12,203 nucleotides of DNA from positions 1 to 12,203 of the forward strand of contig CAYRFD010000030.1 of the NCBI GenBank assembly GCA_964423475.1, read 5' to 3'. Numbering within the stretch: the first letter of the stretch is position 1; each line of letters starts with the position of its first letter. The DNA comes from JAUPVN01 sp964423475 (GTDB lineage: Bacteria; Patescibacteriota; Saccharimonadia; Saccharimonadales; CAIOMD01). The notes under the pieces are model-generated. The model made no database searches and was not told the origin of the DNA. It saw only the letters and a program-made list of their open reading frames with translations. The translations under genes and the position numbers were made by a program. Shown one piece after another: positions 1 to 6,941 of this stretch.

Positions 1-2693
1 AACACAGTAATCACCAAAAATGTGCTAGACAACAAACCAAATATTATTAATATGGCAAGGCCTTGCCAAAATGGGCTAATAATAGACAGAGGCACCAATG
101 CTACTACCGCTGTAACACTAGTTGCAAGTAACGGTCTAAATCTTTCGTTTAGGGCAGATATCATAGAATCTACTGCACCCTTGCCAGCGCGCCGTTCTTG
201 GTTGGCGTAATCTGTTAGTAAGATTGTGTTTTTAATGCTAAGGCCAATTAAGGCAAAAAATCCTAGCATTGCAAAAAAGCTAAATGGGTTATCAGATAAA
301 TACAAGCTTAATGTAATACCAAACAAGCTAAAAGGTAAAGCCATAAATATTATTAGTGGTTGGAACAAAGACTTAAACTGAAATGCTAGCAAAAAGTAAA
401 TAACTAAAAGCAATACAGGAAAAGCAATTGCCAAATTTGCAAAGCTATCTTGGTTTTCACTTTCTTGGCCAAGGTCAAAAGATATAACATCTTTTTGTAA
501 GCCAAATTGCTCTATTTTTTCTGCAGTAAATTCTTTATTAACCTGTGCCTCTGCCAAATTAAATAGAGTAGACGTATCGTTAGAATCAAATTCTACCGTT
601 ACGGTTATGCGCTGATTATTATCTACACGGCTTATCTGCGTTGGATCAGATATTTTTACATTTGTAACTTTTGCTGTTGTGCCACTAGGGCGGGTTAAGG
701 TAGCATCGTTAAGGTTATTTGCTACTGCCTGAGCAAGTGCGTAACCTTTTGTTGTATCGGTAGTTTCTATAGCTACTACAAAAGCCTGCGGTGGCGGGCC
801 TGCATCTTGCTGAGATACTTTTGAGCTTACTTGTGGCAAGGCTACATCTAGTGCCGATTGCAAGGAGGCAACAATCTCTGGAGCGCGCTCCTTACGATCG
901 TTATAAGATATTAAGTGTATTTGATTTGTGGCACCTTGTTCTGTCCCAGAATTATTAAGCGAAGCTTGTTCAAAATTAGTGCCAACAACTTTGCCAATAA
1001 CATTATTAGCCTCATCTGCATAAGCTTGGGCTTTATTTAAATTGGTGCCATTAGGAAAAGTAAGGGTTACTACAATATCGTTTGCATCTTTTGCAGGAGG
1101 AAAGATATTAAATGCAACTTTAGTGCCAAAATATCCACCCAAACCAATAAATAATAAACTAACAGTTATAGCAGTTAAACATACACCCACTAGACGCTTG
1201 CTAGAGCCTTTGGCCCAGCGCATAGGCCGAGCAATAAACCCTGCAACTTTATGTTCAAACCCAGCCGATAGTTCTTTGGTGCCAGACGGACCCATGGCTT
1301 TTTTGCTAAGTAGCAAATACTTTGCAAAAAATGGAATAAACACTAAAGAAACAAGCAGGCTAACCAACAAAGCTAAAATAACAGTTACGGGTATTGCTCT
1401 AATAAAGTTACCAAGTGTACCGCCTGCAAATAAAAGTGGTGCAAAACTTAATACCGCCACTAATGTAGCGCTAAGCATTGCCGAACTAATTTTTTTAGTA
1501 GCTTCTTCTATTGCTACCCTGGCTCTATGTTGTTTTTTACGCTGGGCATCTATGGCCTCTGTCATAATGATTGTATCGTCTACAAGTAATGCAAGGCTTA
1601 ATATTAATGCAAAAAGCGTAATAACATTTAACGTATAACCAAATAAATATAGCAGACCAATCACTGCAAAAATTACTAAGATCAAAGACAAGACTGTTAT
1701 GGCGGATGCTCTAATAGCTATAACTATAGAACCAATTATTAATACAGCAATTAATGCAATAATTAATTCGCGCTGGAGCTCGGATATGTTTTCTTGAATA
1801 GACGGCGCATAACTTGCGCTTACGGTGGCCCCGTATTCATTAAATTCGGATTGGGAGGTAATTTCTTTTGTTGCGGTTTGCACTTGATTATCAAACTTCA
1901 ATAAATCTCCCCCGGGTACCATAGCAACACCAATTATTACAGAGTTATAAAATTGGTTTTTAGATTCTTCGTTAGTGGTAACAACATGACCAAATTTATC
2001 AAAAGTTTTTTGGACAGTAGCTAGTTGGCCTGTAATTGGGTTTTGAGCCTCTTGAAAAGGATTTAATACATATACATCATTTACTAAGTTTAGGTTTTTT
2101 TGGCGCAAAGCTTCTGCAAACTTTTCTGCATTAGCAGCTATATCTTTTGTGTTTTGGTTATTTTCTGCAAAAAAAGATATACCTGCATCTAATGGTCTAT
2201 TTGTAATACCAATAGGAGAAAAATAAGGAGCAGTTACCTTAATTTGAGCTTGTTGAGGAACAGTGCTACTGTCTTTTATTGCTTGTTCTAAACTTTTAGA
2301 GGCCGCTTGGGAATCAACAGAATCATCATACTGAACAATAATGTTAAAAAAGTTAGGAAAACTATTAGTCTGAACTTTAGCCACCCCGGGCTGTTCTAAA
2401 GCTATTTTTGTAATAGGAGATGCCACATCTTGGTCTACTTTATTAGCATCGTTCACAAAATATGCCCCAGAAACGCTTGCTACAGGGATATTTATGCTAG
2501 GAAAACCCTCTCTTTTTAATAGGGTTGTGTAGCTTACAATTCCAAACAACAAAATTAAGGCAAACAAAACGGCTGTTAAGCGTGGCCTATCAAAAAAGAA
2601 CAAGCTTAATTTTGGTAATCTTGATTTATCTTTTTTAGTATAAATTACAGTTTTAGGCTGAACAGACTTTGCTTTTATGGTTTTTTTAGCCAT
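1..2693 (-). CDS. RND (HAE1/AcrB-like) efflux transporter, 3' end cut by window edge
   Basis: Inner-membrane, proton-driven export pump of the resistance-nodulation-division superfamily; substrate unknown. The frame is open from ATG 2693 to base 1 (897 full codons), ending in about the eleventh membrane segment, so roughly one helix and the tail are missing. A lysine-rich cytoplasmic tail of about 38 residues precedes TM1 (39-59). A first extracytoplasmic loop (about 60-309) leads to TM2-TM6 (about 310-455), then TM7 (500-520), a second loop (521-751) and TM8 onward. The TM4 motif LLVDDTIIMTE gives D372 and D373, matching the AcrB proton-relay pair D407/D408. The TM10 motif GLSIKNTILLTDY gives K821, matching K940. 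The pump should therefore be active. The start is supported by GGAG at 2701-2698, spaced rather closely (4 nt). The gene lies 126 bp downstream of pheT on the same strand. No membrane-fusion or outer-membrane partner is in the window. Family assignment is firm; substrate is not inferable. Confidence 0.93.
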   Translation of the reverse strand, partial: MAKKTIKAKSVQPKTVIYTKKDKSRLPKLSLFFFDRPRLTAVLFALILLFGIVSYTTLLKREGFPSINIPVASVSGAYFVNDANKVDQDVASPITKIALEQPGVAKVQTNSFPNFFNIIVQYDDSVDSQAASKSLEQAIKDSSTVPQQAQIKVTAPYFSPIGITNRPLDAGISFFAENNQNTKDIAANAEKFAEALRQKNLNLVNDVYVLNPFQEAQNPITGQLATVQKTFDKFGHVVTTNEESKNQFYNSVIIGVAMVPGGDLLKFDNQVQTATKEITSQSEFNEYGATVSASYAPSIQENISELQRELIIALIAVLIIGSIVIAIRASAITVLSLILVIFAVIGLLYLFGYTLNVITLFALILSLALLVDDTIIMTEAIDAQRKKQHRARVAIEEATKKISSAMLSATLVAVLSFAPLLFAGGTLGNFIRAIPVTVILALLVSLLVSLVFIPFFAKYLLLSKKAMGPSGTKELSAGFEHKVAGFIARPMRWAKGSSKRLVGVCLTAITVSLLFIGLGGYFGTKVAFNIFPPAKDANDIVVTLTFPNGTNLNKAQAYADEANNVIGKVVGTNFEQASLNNSGTEQGATNQIHLISYNDRKERAPEIVASLQSALDVALPQVSSKVSQQDAGPPPQAFVVAIETTDTTKGYALAQAVANNLNDATLTRPSGTTAKVTNVKISDPTQISRVDNNQRITVTVEFDSNDTSTLFNLAEAQVNKEFTAEKIEQFGLQKDVISFDLGQESENQDSFANLAIAFPVLLLVIYFLLAFQFKSLFQPLIIFMALPFSLFGITLSLYLSDNPFSFFAMLGFFALIGLSIKNTILLTDYANQERRAGKGAVDSMISALNERFRPLLATSVTAVVALVPLSIISPFWQGLAILIIFGLLSSTFLVITV

Positions 2694-2714
2694 ATTTCTC
2701 CCATTAAATAACTA

Positions 2715-2728
2715 TACTATTTATAGTA
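2715..2728. promoter_or_regulatory. 14-bp palindrome in the RND gene's upstream region
   Basis: TACTAT-TT-ATAGTA is a perfect inverted repeat with 6-bp arms and a 2-bp centre, starting 22 bp upstream of the RND start codon. On the minus strand it overlaps two possible -10 hexamers (TATAAA at 2725-2720 and TATAGT at 2716-2711), neither with a good -35. Position and symmetry would suit an operator for a dimeric repressor, but AT-rich sequence yields such palindromes by chance. The rest of 2694-2819 is AT-rich with no clear terminator. Confidence 0.25.
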
Positions 2729-2819
2729 GCTTATTATCCGTAATAATTAAATCATTATTTTAAATACGATAAATCAATATAGTAAATGAATAATCAATTC
2801 TTAAAATAGATTTAATAAC

Positions 2820-5324
2820 CTAGATTCTTTTTATGTTTGCGTCTTTTTTAATCAAATTTACAACTTTATCTAATATAACATTTACTTCTTGAGATGTAAG
2901 AGTTTTAGTTTTTGGCGTAAGATTTAGCCTAAATGAATAACGCTTAATATTTTCTTTTACATATATATTTAGTGGGCTGATTACCCATTCTATATCAGAA
3001 TCTACACCTCCAGATAAAGCAATACTTAATGCATCATAAACATAAGTATAAGAAGATTGTTCATCGGATTCTAATGTAATATCTTGCTCTATGCTTGGGT
3101 ATTTATAACTAGGTATATAGTTTATTTTGTTAGCCTTGCATTTTATTAGTTTATCTATTTCTAACTCAAAACCACTGCAATAAGTAGGTAATTTTAGAGC
3201 TTTTTTAGTTGAGCTTAAATATTCACCCACTACCCCAATAAGCTGATTATCTTTATTATATACAAAAGCAGACCTTAAAGGATCAAACATTTTACTGTAT
3301 AAAGGATTATTAATATTCTCTTTAAACGTCTCAAATTTTACATTTATACCTAGTTTATTAAAAATTTCTTGAGCGGCCATTTTTGCTTGATAATACGCAG
3401 CACCAACTGGGGCAGATTTTGGCTGTGCGGCGTATACGTATGCTAGTAATTCTTGCTCTTGGGGAACTTTATTATCTAATGGTAGTAATTTTGAATGGCC
3501 TTTACCAATTTCAAAAATAGCAAAATTATCGTAACCAGCTTTTACATTTAAATGTACCTTGTCTAATAAACTAGGTGTAATAGATTGCCTATAATATTGC
3601 AGGGCGGGGCTAATTGCGTTAACAAGCGCATATGAATCTTCTGGTTTTTGTTGGGCAGCCAGTAGTAATTTTTGGTGCACAAAGCTATAAGTTAAAAGTT
3701 CGTTACCGCCAATATTCTTTAAAATATGCTTTAATGAACTTTTAAACTTAACTAAAGTATCTTGTTTTGCTGGGTTAATTGTTCTTTTAGGTAAATTTAC
3801 TGGCAATTTATCGTAGCCATATAGGCGCCCAATTTCTTCTACAATGTCTTCTGGTATCGCAAGATCTGTGCGCCAAAAAGGTGGTGTTATTGTTAGCTCA
3901 TGATCATTGTAATCTACAGCTATTTCTACGTTTTGCAATAATTGTGCCATATCTTTAGCAGATAAATCAGACCCTAGTCTTTTATTAATAAATTCTATAT
4001 CTACAACTACGTTAGGCATTGGAAAATTTTTATCACTTTCGTCAAATATACCACTTGCAACACTCCCCCCAACAATTTCTAATATTGTATGAACGGTTTT
4101 TGCTAATACAACATCGTTTTGCAATGGGCTTTGGCCTTTTGTGTATCTTGTTACTGCGTCTGTAAACAAACCATGTCTCATGCTTGTGCGCCGCACCGCA
4201 TACATATTAAAAGTAGCGCATTCTATAATTATATTTTTGGTATTAGCATCTACCTCTGTATCTGATCCGCCCATAACGCCAGCTAAAGCAATTGGGGTGT
4301 CTCCGGCAGCAATTACAATATCATTAGAGCTAAGATTTATTGTTTTACCATTAAGTAATGCAATCTTTTCGTTGCTACGAGCCATTCTGGGGCCTAAGGC
4401 ATTAACTTCACCCACTTTGGCAACTTTGTCATAATCGAATGCATGTAGTGGTTGGCCGGTAATAAGCATCATATAGTTTGTTATATCAACAATGTTATTT
4501 ACAGATTTTTGGTCTATTCTTGCCAAAAATGCTTGCAACCACAAGGGGCTGGGGGCAACCTTGATATTACTTATTGCTTGCATCATAAAACGCGGCACAA
4601 CCTCTAAAGCCTGATTTTGAATACTTAACCCTAATAAATCTTTAGGCTCGGGCAAATTTACTTTATTTAAATACCATTCTGGCGATATAAAAGCATGCCC
4701 ACAAATACCTGCAAGTTCTCTTGCAACGCCAATATGCCCAAAACAATCTGGCCTATGCGTAAACATTTTATTTTCTAGATCTAAAACTACATCGTTTAGG
4801 CCAAGCAAGTCTACAAATAGTGTCCCGGGTGTAGGTAAATTTGCAAAATCTTTATTTGTAATCTCTAAAATACCATCATGATCATTACTTAAGCCAAGCT
4901 CACTTGGGCTAGCAAGCATTCCATTGCTTAATATACCCCTTAGCTCTTTAGGGCTAAGTACAAAAGGTTCTTTATCGCTATAAGTAGCGGGTACAGTTGC
5001 GCCCGGTGGCAACCAAACAACTAACATATCATCGTGCACATTTGGTGCACCACACACTACGGTAACCAAACCATCATCATTACGTTCTATATCTTTAGTT
5101 ACACCCCCATCATCTACTAAACAAACGTGCAATTTATCGGCGTTTGGGTGTTGCTGGCATAATACAACTTTTGCAACCACGGCTCCACGCCACTTTGGCG
5201 CTACTTTTATAACATCTTCTATTGCACCAAGCTGGGAACCAACACGTTTTGTTAAATCTTCTAAGCCAATTGAATTAACATCAAACCCTAAATTATCTGT
5301 AATATAGTTTAAACTTACATTCAT
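2820..5324 (-). CDS. pheT: Phenylalanyl-tRNA synthetase beta subunit
   Basis: Beta chain of the alpha2-beta2 enzyme that charges tRNA-Phe in the cytosol; it binds tRNA and carries the editing domain. At 834 residues it is slightly longer than E. coli PheT (795). Visible domains in order: N-terminal part with an EMAP-type OB fold (about 45-160, with VVAKVVLCQQHPNADKL and VVCGAPNV); B3/B4 editing domain (about 210-420, with RPDCFGHIGVARELAGI nearby, NNIVDITNYMM, GQPLHAFDYDK and ALAGVMGG); B5 domain (about 435-510, with WRTDLAIPEDIVEEIGRLYGYD, whose acidic residues bind metal); catalytic-like core (about 520-730); and a C-terminal FDX-ACB anticodon-binding domain (about 736-828). The segment around 378-400 departs from the usual RYERGVDP-type motif (see findings). 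The start overlaps the pheS stop (ATGA), with GAGG at 5336-5333 eight bases upstream. Stop is TAG. Confidence 0.97.
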   Translation of the reverse strand: MNVSLNYITDNLGFDVNSIGLEDLTKRVGSQLGAIEDVIKVAPKWRGAVVAKVVLCQQHPNADKLHVCLVDDGGVTKDIERNDDGLVTVVCGAPNVHDDMLVVWLPPGATVPATYSDKEPFVLSPKELRGILSNGMLASPSELGLSNDHDGILEITNKDFANLPTPGTLFVDLLGLNDVVLDLENKMFTHRPDCFGHIGVARELAGICGHAFISPEWYLNKVNLPEPKDLLGLSIQNQALEVVPRFMMQAISNIKVAPSPLWLQAFLARIDQKSVNNIVDITNYMMLITGQPLHAFDYDKVAKVGEVNALGPRMARSNEKIALLNGKTINLSSNDIVIAAGDTPIALAGVMGGSDTEVDANTKNIIIECATFNMYAVRRTSMRHGLFTDAVTRYTKGQSPLQNDVVLAKTVHTILEIVGGSVASGIFDESDKNFPMPNVVVDIEFINKRLGSDLSAKDMAQLLQNVEIAVDYNDHELTITPPFWRTDLAIPEDIVEEIGRLYGYDKLPVNLPKRTINPAKQDTLVKFKSSLKHILKNIGGNELLTYSFVHQKLLLAAQQKPEDSYALVNAISPALQYYRQSITPSLLDKVHLNVKAGYDNFAIFEIGKGHSKLLPLDNKVPQEQELLAYVYAAQPKSAPVGAAYYQAKMAAQEIFNKLGINVKFETFKENINNPLYSKMFDPLRSAFVYNKDNQLIGVVGEYLSSTKKALKLPTYCSGFELEIDKLIKCKANKINYIPSYKYPSIEQDITLESDEQSSYTYVYDALSIALSGGVDSDIEWVISPLNIYVKENIKRYSFRLNLTPKTKTLTSQEVNVILDKVVNLIKKDANIKRI

Positions 5325-6352
5325 TTAAATTGCCTCAAAAAATCTAGTTTGCCACTTTCAAAATGTCTTACGTCTTCTATACCGTATTTCATCATGATTA
5401 ATCTATCTATACCGCCGCCCCATGCAAAACCGTTATATTTTGTTGAATCTATACCCGTCATTTTTAATACATTAGGGTGAATCATGCCACATCCCAGTAG
5501 TTCTAACCACATATCTGCCTCGCTTTCACTCTTGCGTAAATTTTTGGGTCTTTGTAACACAAACTCAAAGCTGGGCTCTGTAAAAGGAAAATAAAAAGGT
5601 TGGATTTTAGCTTTTAGATCTTCTTTAAAATAACTATTCATAAAAGACTTTAAGGTTGCCAGCAAATTTCCTACTGTAATGTCTTTACCAATCATAACTC
5701 CCTCATGCTGGTAAAAGGTATGTTCGTGTGTAACATCTAAATCTTCGTTTCTAAATACCCTATCTGGTACGGCCACCATAATTGGCTGGCCAGATTCTAG
5801 CTGCTGTTTACGCTCAGCTATTAACCTGTTTTGCATGGTGCTTGTATGCGCTGGCGCTATAAAACCATCTGTTGTAATAAAAGTATCATAGTCATCTCTT
5901 GCGGGGTGACCTTCGGGGAAATTAAGGCTAGTAAACATATGGTAATCATCGTCTAGCTCGCGCGAACCAATAACCTCAAAACCCATTCGTTCAAAAATAT
6001 TAGATATTATGCCAATTTCTTGAGTTATTGGGTGCAAGGTACCGTATCTTGGGTCTAAAGGCTTTGGTAAATTATTGGCATCAATATTTACATCAAATGG
6101 TGCGGTTACGTCTATGGGTGGCAGCTGATCTGCTTTTTCGCCAAATTCGTTAACCCATTGTAAAACTTCGTTCTTTAAATTATTTACCTCTGCTCCAAAA
6201 GTTTTACGCTCTGCAATGTCTTTATCTTTAATTTTATTAAATAACTGCTTAATAGCATCGTGTTTAAGAATCTGTTTTTTATCTTGTAATTTTTCAAAAT
6301 CTTCTCTTAAAGTATCCTTAGCTGAAGATATTTCTACATAGGTGTATGTCAT
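5321..6352 (-). CDS. pheS: Phenylalanyl-tRNA synthetase alpha subunit
   Basis: Catalytic chain of phenylalanyl-tRNA synthetase: activates phenylalanine with ATP and transfers it to tRNA-Phe. The 343 residues match the family (E. coli 327). The first 80 or so residues are charged and helical, as expected for the N-terminal coiled-coil arm. The class II core follows: motif 1 around 107-130 (HPITQEIGIISNIFERMGF); NFPEGHPARD (144-153); HTSTMQNR (169-176); motif 2 around 197-218 with the ATP-contacting arginine in FRNEDLDVTHEHTF; phenylalanine-pocket segment FYFPFTEPSFEF (253-264); and motif 3 around 308-317 (GFAWGGGIDR). Motif 3 has Asp where Glu is more usual, keeping the essential Arg. It is the first gene of the pheST operon. 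The ATG start is supported by a TATAAT box ending 9 nt upstream, so the leader is about 3 nt and there is no room for a T-box or attenuator. Confidence 0.97.
   Translation of the reverse strand: MTYTYVEISSAKDTLREDFEKLQDKKQILKHDAIKQLFNKIKDKDIAERKTFGAEVNNLKNEVLQWVNEFGEKADQLPPIDVTAPFDVNIDANNLPKPLDPRYGTLHPITQEIGIISNIFERMGFEVIGSRELDDDYHMFTSLNFPEGHPARDDYDTFITTDGFIAPAHTSTMQNRLIAERKQQLESGQPIMVAVPDRVFRNEDLDVTHEHTFYQHEGVMIGKDITVGNLLATLKSFMNSYFKEDLKAKIQPFYFPFTEPSFEFVLQRPKNLRKSESEADMWLELLGCGMIHPNVLKMTGIDSTKYNGFAWGGGIDRLIMMKYGIEDVRHFESGKLDFLRQFK
5333..5336 (-). promoter_or_regulatory. Shine-Dalgarno of pheT
   Basis: GAGG lies 8 nt before the pheT ATG, inside the last codons of pheS. It fixes the pheT start and, with the 4-bp ATGA overlap, points to coupled translation of the two subunits. 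It contrasts with pheS itself, which has no Shine-Dalgarno sequence. Confidence 0.6.
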
Positions 6353-6361
6353 GCTGGTTCT

Positions 6362-6390
6362 ATTATACGGTGATTGGTGCTTGTTTTCTA
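6362..6390 (-). promoter_or_regulatory. pheST promoter, near-leaderless
   Basis: A perfect TATAAT -10 box lies at 6367-6362 (minus strand), with a partial -35 (TAGAAA, 6390-6385, 4 of 6 consensus bases) at 17-bp spacing. The predicted transcript start is about 3 nt before the pheS ATG at 6352. No Shine-Dalgarno sequence is present. The -35 end abuts the promoter of divergent yajQ. Confidence 0.6.
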
Positions 6391-6408
6391 GGGTTATTAT
6401 TTTGTTTT

Positions 6409-6417
6409 TGCTACAAT
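6409..6417 (+). promoter_or_regulatory. yajQ promoter, extended -10, near-leaderless
   Basis: TGC-TACAAT is an extended -10 element (TG at 6409-6410, hexamer 6412-6417). No good -35 is seen, as is common when the TG extension is present. The hexamer ends 8 nt before the ATG at 6426, predicting a leader of about 2 nt. There is no Shine-Dalgarno motif. Confidence 0.55.
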
Positions 6418-6425
6418 ATAGCTAT

Positions 6426-6923
6426 ATGGCAGTATATAGTTTTGATATAGAATCCGAATACGACAAAGCAGAAATGAATAATGTTATAGATCAAGCTCAA
6501 CGAGAAATAACTACACGCTACGATTTTAAAAACACCGCAGCATCACTAGATTGGGCTAACGCAGATAAAAATTCATTCAAAATAATTGGCGATACTCAGT
6601 TTCAGATTGATGCAATTTTAGATATTATCAGAAAAAAATTAGCCACTCGGGGCCAAAGCCAAAAATCTATTGATGTAACCCAAGAACCTATAGTGGCAAA
6701 TCTTAAAACTACTCTTATAGTGCCCCTAGTACGCGGCCTAAACCAAGACAAAGCTAAAACAATTACCAAACTCATCCGCGAACAATTGCCAAAAGTAAAA
6801 ACCCAAATTCAGGGAGAATCCGTAAGGGTTATGAGTGCAAAAAAAGACGAACTCCAACAAGCAATAAATTTATTAAAGTCTACCGAGTTTGACTTTCCGG
6901 TAATGTTTACCAATTACCGTTAA
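6426..6923 (+). CDS. yajQ: YajQ family nucleotide-binding protein (UPF0234)
   Basis: Small cytosolic protein of the YajQ family, two ferredoxin-like domains. Some members (Xanthomonas) are reported to bind cyclic-di-GMP; the role here is unknown. The 165 residues match E. coli YajQ (163). Family landmarks are the start AVYSFDIESEYD, REITTRYDFKN (26-36), a middle IDAILDIIRKKLATRG (61-76), and the second-domain KTQIQGESVRVMSAKKDEL (125-143), ending FTNYR. The frame stays open upstream to an ATG at 6342, but those 28 extra residues overlap pheS and the promoter and have no family counterpart; the ATG at 6426 restores the usual N-terminus. The gene is divergent from pheS and 18 nt upstream of the glycosidase gene, which has its own promoter candidate. 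Confidence 0.95.
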   Translation: MAVYSFDIESEYDKAEMNNVIDQAQREITTRYDFKNTAASLDWANADKNSFKIIGDTQFQIDAILDIIRKKLATRGQSQKSIDVTQEPIVANLKTTLIVPLVRGLNQDKAKTITKLIREQLPKVKTQIQGESVRVMSAKKDELQQAINLLKSTEFDFPVMFTNYR

Positions 6924-6935
6924 AAGATCTATACT
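6907..6935 (+). promoter_or_regulatory. Promoter of the GH63-like gene, leaderless
   Basis: TTACCA (6907-6912, 4 of 6 consensus) and TATACT (6930-6935) are separated by exactly 17 bp. The -35 lies inside the last codons of yajQ. The -10 ends 6 nt before the ATG at 6942, so the predicted start of transcription is the A of the start codon. No Shine-Dalgarno motif occurs. Confidence 0.55.
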
Positions 6936-6941
6936 ATTAAT

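Noticed and set aside
22..210. Open frame of 62 codons on the plus strand
   Set aside because: Antisense shadow of the RND membrane segments near the left edge.
1042..1638. Open frame of 198 codons on the plus strand
   Set aside because: It is antisense to the RND transporter, whose minus-strand frame is continuous and carries clear family motifs. The plus-strand translation matches nothing recognisable.
2742..2759. AATAAT/ATTATT stem as a terminator after pheT
   Set aside because: A six-pair all-AU stem without a convincing U-tract is expected by chance in this composition. pheT may read through into the RND gene.
4141..4434. Open frame of 97 codons on the plus strand
   Set aside because: Antisense shadow of the pheT editing domain.
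5321..5324. Possible TGA recoding, as in Gracilibacteria or SR1
   Set aside because: TGA is used as the pheS stop at an ATGA overlap with pheT, and no expected Gly or Trp site in any gene needs an in-frame TGA.
6353..6361. T-box or Phe leader peptide controlling pheST
   Set aside because: The -10 box lies 9 nt from the ATG, leaving no leader to hold a riboswitch or attenuator.
6342..6425. Longer yajQ start adding 28 hydrophobic residues, which might look like a signal peptide
   Set aside because: The extension overlaps pheS and both promoters and has no counterpart in YajQ. The ATG at 6426 gives the normal family length.
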